Source of the DNA: Mucilaginibacter sp.
Lineage (GTDB): Bacteria > Bacteroidota > Bacteroidia > Sphingobacteriales > Sphingobacteriaceae
DNA length: 64,000 nt
Assembly: GCA_030445275.1 (NCBI GenBank)
Contig: JAUCSE010000088.1
Span: 1 to 64,000 of the forward strand
Direction of reading: 5' to 3'
The position numbers and the translations under genes are program-made. The notes below the pieces were generated by a model. It saw only the letters and a list, made by a program, of their open reading frames with translations. It was not told the DNA's origin and ran no database searches. This document shows positions 9,701-18,542 of the stretch, piece after piece. The first letter of the stretch is position 1. Each line of letters begins with the position of its first letter.

Positions 9701-9958
9701 CTGCACATTATTCGCTTCAACACTTTTAATGCCGCTGATATAAAGATAAAGTCCCTGATAATTGGAGGAGATAAAACCCTCCATTTGTTGGGGTGACATA
9801 CCCCCGTATGGCTGGGCCACATAAATGGATGGCAAATTTAAATTCGGAAAAATGTCGATATTTATTTGAGTTAGCGCCGTTATCCCAAACAGGATGAAAC
9901 CGGTGACCACCACAATAATGGTAATGGGTTTTCTTAACGCTGAAGTTATTAAATTCAT
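6791..9958 (-). CDS. RND efflux pump inner-membrane permease (1055 aa)
   Basis: This is a full-length AcrB/CzcA-superfamily proton-driven transporter. It has a cytoplasmic N-terminus (LRKPITIIVVVTGFILFG), twelve predicted membrane helices and two large periplasmic loops carrying porter and docking domains. Helix 4 has GILVDESTVTIENIHRH, with the proton-relay Asp present. Helix 10 reads VGVSVANAILLV, so the Lys typical of AcrB-type (HAE1) pumps is absent and replaced by Ala, as in many metal-type and uncharacterised clades. The C-terminal tail ends with a DPDD motif shared with the second RND pump in this window. It is cotranscribed with the OMF (12 bp upstream) and MFP. The substrate is not determinable. 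Confidence 0.94.
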   Translation of the reverse strand: MNLITSALRKPITIIVVVTGFILFGITALTQINIDIFPNLNLPSIYVAQPYGGMSPQQMEGFISSNYQGLYLYISGIKSVEANNVQGLSLLKLSFYDGTNMAQAAAEVTSLTNRAFASMPDGTPPPIILRFDASSLPVGQLTLSSDKRNNNELQDLASTLVRPTFSSVPGLSSPPPVGGNARTVVIDVDPALMRSHNLTPQEITAAVQDNNQISPAGNVRIGTTMYLTPANTVIAKVKDFENIPLRYQNGATLFLKDIAKVSDGADITTGYAYIDGKRAIYMPVIKNASASTWSVVQGLKKQLPYMQSLLPPDVKLKFEFDQSVYVINSVKSLISEGVIGAILTGIMVLLFLGDWRSAVIVIVNIPVSIIIGGLLLKLFGQTINIMTLGGLALAIGILVDESTVTIENIHRHQEMGKTKARAIADACQEIALPKLLILLSILAVFVPAFFMTGIPRGMFMPLSLAVGFSMIAAFLLSQTFVPVLSNWLLKDHQPDKKEHQVNRFEKFETYFLNFLTRIMNRKNLVIMLYVIVSFGIVAIGLMNLGTDILPKVNSGQFQLRIKAPVGTRLENTEAYMLKAQQNIYDLVGGKQNIEIISSFAGSHPSTYPTIPIIFFMSGSDQAIMQIALNPDYKTDLDGLEEKIRQRLHQVMPEVQVTFEPIDLTDKIMSQGSTTPIEVAVTGKNLDQSQAYANKIIAGLKKVPFLRDVQQKESLNYPSISITIDRQKVKQLGLTMSNVASSITDATSSSRFTQKVLWLDQNNATSYNVQVQIPEYDMKGLADIASIPLLKGQQTPTLGDVATLKVSTMVEQYDRKGAVRFLSIGANINKVDLGKASKAVDQVIQDAGHPPVGIKVEKRGLTSLLDETMSSLQSGLLITIIVLLLMLAANYQSFKLAFVVVTTIPSVLAGSMILLWITDSTLNLQSYMGIIMSVGVSVANAILLVTNAEHIRLENKDSMQSAIKAAGLRLRPILMTSIAMAVGMIPMASGIGESGGQTAPLGRAVIGGLIASTIASLLILPLIFSIVQKRSAVTSVSMDPDDERSISYDKVGAANN

Positions 9959-9970
9959 AATAAGTATATT

Positions 9971-11383
9971 TTAATGTATTTGGCTCAGAAATAGGTTAAG
10001 GTCCCCGGCGGTAGCGGCTTTATATAGCAAAGCCTGCCAAAGGCTGTTATAAGCCAGGTCATGGTCTGTTTCGGCACGGTTAAGGTTATATAGCGCCTGA
10101 GTTACATCTACAATTGTAGCGAGGCCATTTTGATACAGGCTGCTCTTTTGCAGGTAAGCATCGCCTGCTGATTTGAGCTGCAACGGTGCCTCATTATATT
10201 GTTTAATGGCAATCAGTATCCGCTGATCTGCGAGTGATAGCTGATCTTGCAGGGCGCTTTGCTGCACTTCATATTCATCTTGGTAAGCTGTGGTCAGGTA
10301 ATTCTGCGTGGTCACTCTTTTTTTTGTGCGGATCAGGTCAGTTAGATTCCAAACTGCGCTGATACCTAACATATAGTTCGTCCGGACAGGGTCTAACCCC
10401 GCCGAGAGGCTATGATTTATTACCGAATTTGTTCCGGTGGCATAATCGCTTCCAAAACCTGATCCCCTACCCTGATAAAGGGTAAAGAAAGAAAATTTGG
10501 GCCATTTAGAAGTATTGATGGCATTGGCTTGCAGCTCACTAACTTTAGTCCTTGAGTCTAAATATTTAAGCATAGGGTGTTGCAGCCCAGCTGTTTTCTG
10601 TTCCAATCCCAGGTCATTCGGTTGGTGTGTTACAAACGAAGTATCCAGAGTAATCAGCGGCTGATGGTCTCCAAGCAGTACCATCAATTGATTGGCCTGT
10701 GTTTGCTGATAGTTCTGCGCATCCAGCAGGCTTAACCTCGCCTTGGATAGTTCTGCATTAGCGATAGCACTATCTACCCCCGGGTTAAGGCCATTGATGG
10801 TACGTGTTAGTATCAGGTTACGCAACGTTGTTGCCCTGTCAAGGTTTTTCTGCATGCTTAGCGAAAGCCGCTGTGCTGAGAGCAGGTTCAGGTATGCTCC
10901 GCTAACGTTTGCCTGCACTTGAAAATTCTCCTCGCCAAGCGCGTCTAGGTCGTTTTGGTATTGCCCCTGGGCAACTTTAACATTTGCCTTTTGGCTGCCA
11001 AATGCAAAAAACTGCCAGTTAATGTTGGCTACATATAAACTGCCGAAAGCAGCGTTCCAGTTTTGAGTTGGTGACACTACCCCACCATTAATGGTGCTGA
11101 CTCCGGGTAAACCATAGTTGGGGCCATTAATTCCGTTGATAGTTCCATATGCGGTTTGAGCCCCCATATTCAGATCGGGCAGGTATTGGGATCTAACCGC
11201 GCTTACCGCTGATTTGGATGCTTCGGCATAGTTTTTCCGGGCATCTATGGTTTTATAGTGTGTTAATGCAATTTGAATGGCATCCTGAATTTTCATTATT
11301 GGCACCTGGGCTATAGCCACAGAAGACACAGAGATTAAAAACAGCAGCAACCCTACAAAGCATAGCTTGTTGTATGATTTCAT
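9971..11383 (-). CDS. TolC-family outer-membrane efflux channel (470 aa)
   Basis: A signal peptide (MKSYNKLCFVGLLLFLISVSSVAIAQ) precedes two tandem OEP repeats with long coiled-coil helices (for example ALTHYKTIDARKNYAEASKSAVSAVRSQYLPDLNMG and the repeat-2 counterpart near YLDSRTKVSELQANAINTSKWPKF). The track begins 15 codons earlier at 11428; the ATG at 11383 is preferred because it starts the signal peptide. It forms the trans-envelope duct of the pump encoded just downstream. It is paralogous to the channel at 35080-36474. Confidence 0.92.
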   Translation of the reverse strand: MKSYNKLCFVGLLLFLISVSSVAIAQVPIMKIQDAIQIALTHYKTIDARKNYAEASKSAVSAVRSQYLPDLNMGAQTAYGTINGINGPNYGLPGVSTINGGVVSPTQNWNAAFGSLYVANINWQFFAFGSQKANVKVAQGQYQNDLDALGEENFQVQANVSGAYLNLLSAQRLSLSMQKNLDRATTLRNLILTRTINGLNPGVDSAIANAELSKARLSLLDAQNYQQTQANQLMVLLGDHQPLITLDTSFVTHQPNDLGLEQKTAGLQHPMLKYLDSRTKVSELQANAINTSKWPKFSFFTLYQGRGSGFGSDYATGTNSVINHSLSAGLDPVRTNYMLGISAVWNLTDLIRTKKRVTTQNYLTTAYQDEYEVQQSALQDQLSLADQRILIAIKQYNEAPLQLKSAGDAYLQKSSLYQNGLATIVDVTQALYNLNRAETDHDLAYNSLWQALLYKAATAGDLNLFLSQIH

Positions 11384-11478
11384 CGTAAAGAAATAAATAG
11401 CTTTAACAACAGGATCAGCAGATCCCATTGTGGTAATTAAACAATAAAAGTTCGAGGGAGATCCTTTAAGGCGGGATC

Positions 11479-11820
11479 TCAGCTATTTATAGCAGGGGGG
11501 CCTCTTAACGAGGTATGTTCTGCATCAGGCAGGTCGTAGTGCTCATTTTCGGCTATGATATAGCTGATCTTAGGTAACGATCTGAACGAAACAGGAAATT
11601 CAAAAAGGGTTTCCGGTGGTAAGGTTACCGGCAAAAACTTTTGGGTATAGCATTGTAGCTTGATGAGCTGCTGATGTTCGGCCGTCCTTTGGGGAACGGC
11701 TGTACGATGTTCAAGTTTCCCCTGGAAAAGATCAACATAGCGCTGCACCACCTCGCCCTGCAAAGCAAAGAAGATGAGCAACACCAGGCTTAACCTGCCA
11801 AAAAACTTAACCGGTTTCAA
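11479..11820 (-). CDS. Small exported protein heading the RND operon (113 aa)
   Basis: I do not recognise a family. An N-terminal hydrophobic stretch (FFGRLSLVLLIFFALQGEVVQ) looks like a signal sequence or membrane anchor. The remainder is hydrophilic, with TVPQR/HRTAVPQ and a Pro-rich segment (LPPETLFEFPVSF). It lies 95 bp upstream of the OMF start on the same strand, so it is probably the first gene of the operon. A comparable small exported protein (37613-38011) heads the TonB receptor unit next to the second RND operon, which suggests a recurring accessory. It is unlikely to be a shadow, since the opposite strand has no gene. Confidence 0.6.
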   Translation of the reverse strand: MKPVKFFGRLSLVLLIFFALQGEVVQRYVDLFQGKLEHRTAVPQRTAEHQQLIKLQCYTQKFLPVTLPPETLFEFPVSFRSLPKISYIIAENEHYDLPDAEHTSLRGPPAINS

Positions 11821-11885
11821 AATAATAATTCAATTTAGTAATAAAGCTGGATAGCGATTTCACCATCTGGCCATACAAAGTAAAA

Positions 11886-11915
11886 CATGAATTCTGTAGA
11901 AATCATGAATTCTGT
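11886..11915. promoter_or_regulatory. Tandem 12-bp direct repeat CATGAATTCTGT
   Basis: CATGAATTCTGT occurs twice, exactly repeated with an 18-bp period, in the divergent space between the small-protein/RND operon and the DUF5686 gene. Its place about 66 bp upstream of the small-protein start makes it a candidate operator. No regulator is obvious nearby. The rest of 11821-12201 holds no gene I can support. Confidence 0.35.
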
Positions 11916-12201
11916 GTAACTGCTGTTTTAAACAGCCGGGATTATCTTCGATCATATACTATAATCGTATGGATTTGTTCACATCAGTATGAGGCGGATG
12001 ACTGATGAGTTAAATAATTTTATTGCGGAATCCCAAATTTACACAGGATTACGTGATACCTTCGAATTCAATGTTCATTTTAATAAACATTTTCTATGGG
12101 GAAATAAGTACTTGAGTTTATTATATCACTTAATTACTGATTCATTGTTACCGTTTTTTTGGAATTGCATAAAAAAATCACCTTCCCAGAGGCAGGTCAT
12201 A

Positions 12202-14799
12202 TTGGAGTTTATAAAAAATAACATATCGCGGCTAAATTGCTTAGGCCTGATTGTAATTCCACTATCCCTTTCGGCACAGCAAACAGACACCGTAAAGAAA
12301 AACGCCCCTCCTTCGCGTACAGTTACCAGTGTTACTGGAAAAGTAACCGATGCTACTTCCGGTTTGCCGCTTTCGTTTATCAGCATTCGTTTTGTCGGCA
12401 GTTCCCACGGTACAAATTCTGATAAACAGGGGAAGTATTATTTAAGTGCCGACGGGGCTTTTAACCAGGTCTCCTTTTCAGATATGGGTTATCTGCCGAT
12501 CACCAGGACCATTAAAACAGGTCAGGCCAATAACCTTTCTGTTCAATTAAAAAGGAGCCAAACGCAGCTCAAGGAAGTAAAGATCACCTCTGGCAAAAAC
12601 AAACGGTACCGCAATAAGGGAAACCCGGCTGTAGCGCTAATTCAAGAAGTAATTGACCATAAGCCCGAAAACCGTATGGAAAGTTCAGACTATCTTCAAT
12701 ATGATCAGTATGAACGGATCGGTTTATCCCTATTTAACCTGCCCCGTAAATTGATCAACAGCCGTTTTTTTAGTCAATTTAAATTCATGCTGGATACCGC
12801 GACGAAAGTAGACGGTCAGGCACAAACATCACTTCCGGTGTTTTTCAGCGAGAAGATTTTTCAAAATTACTATCGAAAAAATCCTGCTAAATCTATCCAG
12901 ATATTAAATGCGCAAAAGCAAACCAATATCATCAAATTTGTGGATACGGCAGGCGTAGATATATACCTGAACCGGCTTTATGGCAATAATTTAGATATTT
13001 ACGCCAACAACATATTCATTATTACCAACCAGTTCCTCAGTCCAGTTGCTGACCATGCCCCTGCGTTCTATAAATTTTTTATCACAGACACCGTGCAATA
13101 TGGTAAGGAAAAACTCATTGAAATTAGCTTTACACCACGTAATAAAGGCGACCTGTTGTTTGAAGGAAAGCTGCTTGTTACCATGGATGGGCATTACGCT
13201 GTTGAATCCTGTGAGTTGAATGTTAGCAAACAGATCAATATCAATTTCATGCGCAACCTTAGCATTCAGCTTGCTTTTGAGCATTACCCTGACGGACGGT
13301 ATTACCTGAGCAAAAGTGATGTTAAGGCCAATTTTGGCATTTTAAGAAACAAAGGAACAGGCGCTTTTGGTGAACGAACGGTATTTTATTCAAATTACAA
13401 ACTCAATTCTCCTTTGCGTGCTGAATTCTATGAAGGCAAGAGTCTGCAAACAGCAGAAAACGCGGATCAAGCGGACACTACCTATTGGTTGCATCACCGG
13501 GCCGATACACTTAACCAGCAGCAGGCGCTGGTTTATGCCCACATGAACCGGCTGGAAGGTATGCGCTCTTTTAAAAGAGCCACCTGGATCGCATCCACAT
13601 TTACCGGAGGATTTGCCGATGTGGGCCCCGTCCAAATAGGGCCCTTGGGTACCTTTTTTTCCTTTAACAACCAGGAAGGACCACGTTTTCAACTGACTGG
13701 CCGAACCACTCCCCTATTTAATAAGTCGGTTTACCTGGATGGCTACGTAGGGTATGGCACGAAGGATAAGCAGCTAAAATATGATCTGAACACTTATTTC
13801 TCATTAAATCAAACCGCTCCTTATCGTTTCCCGAATGATTATTTAAAAGTCAGTTATCTGTATGATGTTAACTTACCCGGGCAGAGCTTTTCTATTACGA
13901 ACGCGCAGGCAGCGCTAACATCTTTTCATACTGGAAAAACTGATTACTGGGTTTATAATAAAATTTTCACTGTAGCTTACGTAAAAGATTTTGAAAATCA
14001 TTTTTCTTATAACCTAGCACTCAAAAACTGGAACCAGCAACCTGCCGGAACACTGGTATATCGGCTTAATGATCCGGATAACAGCATTGTCCATGACCTG
14101 GCCACCAGCGAAGTTGATTTGGGCCTGAGATTTGCACCACATGAGAAAATTATACAGGGCACACAGGAACGCCATACCATTTACAGTAAATACCCCATTT
14201 TTAATTTACAGATCAACCATGGTTTTAAAGGCGTACTTAACGGCTCGTATTCTTACACCAATATTGGTTTGAATATTTTTAAACGCTTCTATTTGTCACA
14301 GTTGGGTTATTCAGATATAACGATATTAGGCAATATGTTAGCCGGAAAAGTTCCTTTTCCGTTACTGAATATTAGTCCGGCTAATCAATCCCTTGCTTAT
14401 GACCCCGATGCTTATAATAAGATGAACTACCTGGAATTTGTAAGCGATCATTACGTTGGGTTAAACATGACACAAAGTTTCAATGGCTTTTTTTTGAATA
14501 AAATCCCGCTGATTGAACATCTCAAATGGCGGGAATATCTGTCTTTTAAAATACTGTACGGTGGTTTACGCAATGAAAATAATCCGCTTTATTCAACCAA
14601 TCTATATCAGTTCCCTATGGGTTCAAATGGGGGCACCGGCACCTATGCCCTGGACAAAACACCTTATGTAGAAGCCGGCGCGGGTATAGGGAACATTTTT
14701 AAGGTATTCCGCTTTGATGTGATCCGGAGATTTAATTATCTCGATCACCCAGGTGTATCTCCGTATGGTATTAAGTTCAGCTTCAATCTTGATTTTTAG
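12202..14799 (+). CDS. DUF5686-family outer-membrane protein with carboxypeptidase-like domain
   Basis: A signal peptide (EFIKNNISRLNCLGLIVIPLSLSAQQ) is followed by a carboxypeptidase-regulatory-like beta sandwich (VTGKVTDATSGLPLSFISIRFVGSSHGTNSDKQGKYYL) and a long beta-strand-rich body ending GIKFSFNLDF, typical of the DUF5686 family of Bacteroidota outer-membrane proteins. The track starts at an ATG at 11989, which would add 71 residues before the signal peptide; a TTG at 12202, preceded by AGAGG, starts the signal peptide directly and is preferred. If the long start is used, export would be hard to explain. The gene stands alone on the plus strand. Function in the family is not established; a role in envelope assembly or uptake is a guess. 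Confidence 0.82.
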   Translation: MEFIKNNISRLNCLGLIVIPLSLSAQQTDTVKKNAPPSRTVTSVTGKVTDATSGLPLSFISIRFVGSSHGTNSDKQGKYYLSADGAFNQVSFSDMGYLPITRTIKTGQANNLSVQLKRSQTQLKEVKITSGKNKRYRNKGNPAVALIQEVIDHKPENRMESSDYLQYDQYERIGLSLFNLPRKLINSRFFSQFKFMLDTATKVDGQAQTSLPVFFSEKIFQNYYRKNPAKSIQILNAQKQTNIIKFVDTAGVDIYLNRLYGNNLDIYANNIFIITNQFLSPVADHAPAFYKFFITDTVQYGKEKLIEISFTPRNKGDLLFEGKLLVTMDGHYAVESCELNVSKQININFMRNLSIQLAFEHYPDGRYYLSKSDVKANFGILRNKGTGAFGERTVFYSNYKLNSPLRAEFYEGKSLQTAENADQADTTYWLHHRADTLNQQQALVYAHMNRLEGMRSFKRATWIASTFTGGFADVGPVQIGPLGTFFSFNNQEGPRFQLTGRTTPLFNKSVYLDGYVGYGTKDKQLKYDLNTYFSLNQTAPYRFPNDYLKVSYLYDVNLPGQSFSITNAQAALTSFHTGKTDYWVYNKIFTVAYVKDFENHFSYNLALKNWNQQPAGTLVYRLNDPDNSIVHDLATSEVDLGLRFAPHEKIIQGTQERHTIYSKYPIFNLQINHGFKGVLNGSYSYTNIGLNIFKRFYLSQLGYSDITILGNMLAGKVPFPLLNISPANQSLAYDPDAYNKMNYLEFVSDHYVGLNMTQSFNGFFLNKIPLIEHLKWREYLSFKILYGGLRNENNPLYSTNLYQFPMGSNGGTGTYALDKTPYVEAGAGIGNIFKVFRFDVIRRFNYLDHPGVSPYGIKFSFNLDF

Positions 14800-14894
14800 A
14801 TATATCTGTATAAATCAAAATAAAAACTTAAAGTACTGTTATATCTGCCTGGTGAAAATATTATTTAAGTGGACGAAATTAAATTATACATTGG

Positions 14895-17800
14895 CTAAAG
14901 CTGTTTAGAATTATCCATGGGAACCCTGTCAATTAATTTATTATAAGGATCAATACCCACCCTTTCAGGTTTATCACTTACAATAACGGTCATGGTATGT
15001 TCCCCTGCTTTAAGTTTGTGCTTTTGAAAATAAAGCGGGTTTACCTGGTTGTATCCATCCTTATTGTGAGAATCTTCAGCAAAAACAGCTATATCAATAT
15101 AGTCATTCATAGCTGCCGGTACATCATTTGCTTTACTGTCGATATGAATTTTACTGGTGCTTACCTTAAGGATTACTTTATACTTATTATTCCCTATTGG
15201 TATCGCTTTCGCGCTGATCACCCGGTTACTGTAAAAAGTGATCTTCTCCCAGGTATCTATCAGGTAATATTGAAGCGAATCCGGCGTGTGCTTTTTCAAA
15301 TAACGATACAGGTCATTACTACCAGGATATGGCGGCTGCTTTTTAAAGGCATAAGTGTCCTTGAATTCGCGCAGGGCCGCATCCATATTTTGCTCGCCTA
15401 TCAGATCTCTCAAGCCATACAAAACGGCTCCTGCCTTGTTCTCCCATTCATACCATTCATTAGCCTTTAATACCGGGTGTTCAGGTCCGTTTCCGCGGCT
15501 GTGAAAAAACAGGTATCCCCACATTTCATCCAGTAATAACTGGTGAATGTTATTTTTCCCATATTTTCTTTCGGCCATGACATAGGCATCATATCTTGCC
15601 AGACCCTCCGGAATTACAAATGAACCAATTGTATTATTGGGAGCCACCTGATAACGCCACCATTGTTGAGCTAATTGTTGCGAAGCCGAATAATAGCAAT
15701 AATCAAATAAGCCGGGTTTGCGAAAATCAGCGTTCCATCCATTATTTTCTGAGTAGGTATCCAGCGTAGACAATGATGCGGACCGTGGGCCATAAACACC
15801 GGTTTCCACGATTCGCATATCATGAAAAGGGAAATTACCATAGGTATCTGAAAAATAGCTTATACCATCTCTAATGGCGTCCTTATACCTGTTAACGTTT
15901 GCGGTGTGCAGCGGGTTATAGTACACGTTTGCATTAACCTCATGACCGCCATCCAACTTAATAACATCGTTTAAAACAGCGTATTTCGCGCTCAGGATGC
16001 CAAAAGGCGGGTACATCCCCGGCTTACTTTGCACGTAATGAAAATAACTGCGCCCATTTTGCGCCCATTGTTTTTGCAAATCGCCGGGTGCTACGACAGT
16101 TTGTCCTACCGCCGTACTTATAGTTATATCTGTTTTTTGAATGCCGGCTCCCTTACCGATTCTTAACGCATTGACACCATGGGGGTCTTCTTGTTCAAAC
16201 ACTTTTTCTTTTTTAGGTGGCAGACCGTATTGCTTACGCTCATAAGGGCTGCCCATTTCATCGTCATCATCATAGCCCATACCTGGTAACCCGCCTTTAA
16301 AGAAGGTGCCGTTCCTCAGGATATCGGCACTATAAAGATCATTGCTGAACCCTTTGTAATAAACAGATGAATTCATCTCAACTACAACAGAATCACCGGC
16401 AGCCAGTGCCTGGCGGAATTTATACAGCCTGAAATCGGCTGTATCCAGTTTAGGTCGAAACCAATTGAACTTTCCACGTGAATAAATTAAAGGTGTGGTA
16501 AAAGGAACTGATTTTCCGCTGATCTTTAAATCGTAGGTGGTTACCTCGTCTCCATCTATAAGCAGTTGGCTAATGGTTTCCTTAGTCTTATTTACTACTG
16601 CGAAATATCCGTGTGTTGTAGCTTGCTGCTTTTCTGGAAACAAGTCAATATTCAGCTTTACTGAAGTTATCGTGGGTAAAGGCAGATTTTGGTAACGTTT
16701 TAATGTTTTTTCATACAATACGGCACGCTCATCATTTTCCGGTTTGGTGAGGTAACGGTTAAGATAACTCACATTATAATAAATAAACGACGACAAAGAT
16801 AGGAACATGATCAGCAAAACAACGGTTATCAACTTCGTTTTAAGGTCAAACCGACCTGAAAGCAGTTGCAGTCTTTCTTTAAATGTTGACGATACGCCCC
16901 GATAATAAAACAAGGCGGCTACGATAACCAGTAACCCGGCAGCCAACAGCCAGTAGATATTAAACCAGGCTACAGGACCTGCCATGTGACCGATGCCATC
17001 CATATCCGAGATCCGGTAACCGGGTGTATAGGAATACAATAAAATGTTATAATTAAAAATAGAGGTGACATGTAAAAAGTATAAAGCAACCCAAATGGCT
17101 ATACCGATTCCATGCGCCGCGAATTTGTTATTCACCACTACATGAACCACGTATGAAAACACGACCATTTCCAGGAACCTAGGTAAAATCAAGCTGAATG
17201 CTGATAACAGGTAGACCGGAAAGTTAAACTGCGTAAATCCTTTGATTAACTGTATAGCCACTCCCATCACCACAGGCACAAGCGATAAGCCCAGGCCCAG
17301 AATCAATAAACTTATCAGCCTCGATCCATTCAACACCCAGTTAGGTGCAGGCAATGAATCGTTGATAAACGAATAACGGGTGATCCTATCACGATGAACG
17401 GTTTCCCCGGTATAAAAAATGATGATAAAGAAAATAAAGAATAGAAATACTTCGTTAAAAATATCCAGCAGTTCAACCGTTCTCGGAAAGTCCGGTATAC
17501 TGTAAAAACTGTTCCCCATAAAAAACACAAAACCCAAAAAGGCCAGTCCGCAAATGATAATGATCCAGAAATAATTGTCACGGATGATATTGAGCAATTC
17601 CGTTTTGGTAAGGCTGAAAAGTGTTTTCCAATTATAATTTCCCGTAAAACGGGTAGTCACTTTAGGCCTTATGGCTCCTCTGTTTACTGCTCCATCTTTA
17701 ACTAAATTCTTATCCCGCTTTCCGCTAAAAAAATCTTCAAAATTAAAACGGACATAGGTGTATATTAACACGATCAACCCCAAACCGGGCCACAGGATGC

Positions 17801-18530
17801 GGTTGAGTAACAACAGGCCGCCAAACTCAATCATATTAGTATTTTGCATGGCCGCAGTGGCAGATTGCTTTTGCTCCCGTATACCGTTAAAGGCAAAAGG
17901 GTCGGTCAGGTTTATTACAAGCTGATTATTCGTTCGTACTAAAAAGAATGACGCTATCAGGTATCCTAAAAACAGAATGATGCCGCCGCTATAGATCACT
18001 TTGATATTACGGGTTATGGCAACCAGGCCATAAAACAAAGATGAGGTAAAGAAAAGATTAGGTACCGCGATCAATAAAAATGGCTGCCAGTAGTACATGA
18101 AATTATTTGGCCCATAATTGCTGGCATCTTTCCAGTGCATTAACGGTCCAAGTTTTGTACCCAAAAATACACCCGCCATAACCGCGCTGCCAATAAGCAG
18201 TACAAACATGAGCGAGCTAAAATACCGCCCCCAAAAGTACCCGGCTTTGGTAATGGGATAAGTGAGGTAGTAATCTTTAGTATTGTGCTCAATATCCTTA
18301 TATAAGGGCATGCCCATAATACCCGATGTGACCAGCATCATAAACAGGCTTATCCAACCCATCGCAAATGCGATAAGCATGGGGCTATTAATATGTTCTT
18401 TTTCACCGACAGGCAGCGAACCCGTTGCAAAAGAGAGTGTTATAAAGATAAGTGTAGCTAAAAAATAAACATACACCAAGGGCCTTCTGAGGCGATTCTG
18501 CACCTCAAAAGCAAATATTTTCAAAAACAT
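14895..18530 (-). CDS. ABC-2 permease fused to a degenerate M1-peptidase domain (1211 aa)
   Basis: The N-terminal half (about 1-600) has two sets of membrane helices of the ABC-2 permease type, including EVQNRLRRPLVYVYFLATLIF and, in the second set, NWKTLFSLTKTELLNIIRDNYFW. The C-terminal half (about 620-1200) is periplasmic and matches the M1 aminopeptidase fold. Where active M1 enzymes have HExxHQWW, this protein has QQLAQQWW (residues 951-958): both zinc His and the catalytic Glu are replaced by Gln, all CAA codons. The downstream Glu (IPEGLARY, about 975) remains. The protein should therefore not be a zinc peptidase and may bind peptides instead. It lies 12 bp after an ABC ATPase gene with which it must form a transporter. 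The fusion type is known in Bacteroidota; the loss of the motif is the oddity. Confidence 0.9.
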   Translation of the reverse strand: MFLKIFAFEVQNRLRRPLVYVYFLATLIFITLSFATGSLPVGEKEHINSPMLIAFAMGWISLFMMLVTSGIMGMPLYKDIEHNTKDYYLTYPITKAGYFWGRYFSSLMFVLLIGSAVMAGVFLGTKLGPLMHWKDASNYGPNNFMYYWQPFLLIAVPNLFFTSSLFYGLVAITRNIKVIYSGGIILFLGYLIASFFLVRTNNQLVINLTDPFAFNGIREQKQSATAAMQNTNMIEFGGLLLLNRILWPGLGLIVLIYTYVRFNFEDFFSGKRDKNLVKDGAVNRGAIRPKVTTRFTGNYNWKTLFSLTKTELLNIIRDNYFWIIIICGLAFLGFVFFMGNSFYSIPDFPRTVELLDIFNEVFLFFIFFIIIFYTGETVHRDRITRYSFINDSLPAPNWVLNGSRLISLLILGLGLSLVPVVMGVAIQLIKGFTQFNFPVYLLSAFSLILPRFLEMVVFSYVVHVVVNNKFAAHGIGIAIWVALYFLHVTSIFNYNILLYSYTPGYRISDMDGIGHMAGPVAWFNIYWLLAAGLLVIVAALFYYRGVSSTFKERLQLLSGRFDLKTKLITVVLLIMFLSLSSFIYYNVSYLNRYLTKPENDERAVLYEKTLKRYQNLPLPTITSVKLNIDLFPEKQQATTHGYFAVVNKTKETISQLLIDGDEVTTYDLKISGKSVPFTTPLIYSRGKFNWFRPKLDTADFRLYKFRQALAAGDSVVVEMNSSVYYKGFSNDLYSADILRNGTFFKGGLPGMGYDDDDEMGSPYERKQYGLPPKKEKVFEQEDPHGVNALRIGKGAGIQKTDITISTAVGQTVVAPGDLQKQWAQNGRSYFHYVQSKPGMYPPFGILSAKYAVLNDVIKLDGGHEVNANVYYNPLHTANVNRYKDAIRDGISYFSDTYGNFPFHDMRIVETGVYGPRSASLSTLDTYSENNGWNADFRKPGLFDYCYYSASQQLAQQWWRYQVAPNNTIGSFVIPEGLARYDAYVMAERKYGKNNIHQLLLDEMWGYLFFHSRGNGPEHPVLKANEWYEWENKAGAVLYGLRDLIGEQNMDAALREFKDTYAFKKQPPYPGSNDLYRYLKKHTPDSLQYYLIDTWEKITFYSNRVISAKAIPIGNNKYKVILKVSTSKIHIDSKANDVPAAMNDYIDIAVFAEDSHNKDGYNQVNPLYFQKHKLKAGEHTMTVIVSDKPERVGIDPYNKLIDRVPMDNSKQL

Positions 18531-18542
18531 AATGGTAGGGTT

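Noticed and set aside
14997-15470. 157-codon plus-strand ORF opposite the permease-peptidase gene
   Set aside because: Shadow of the real minus-strand gene, no domain recognised.
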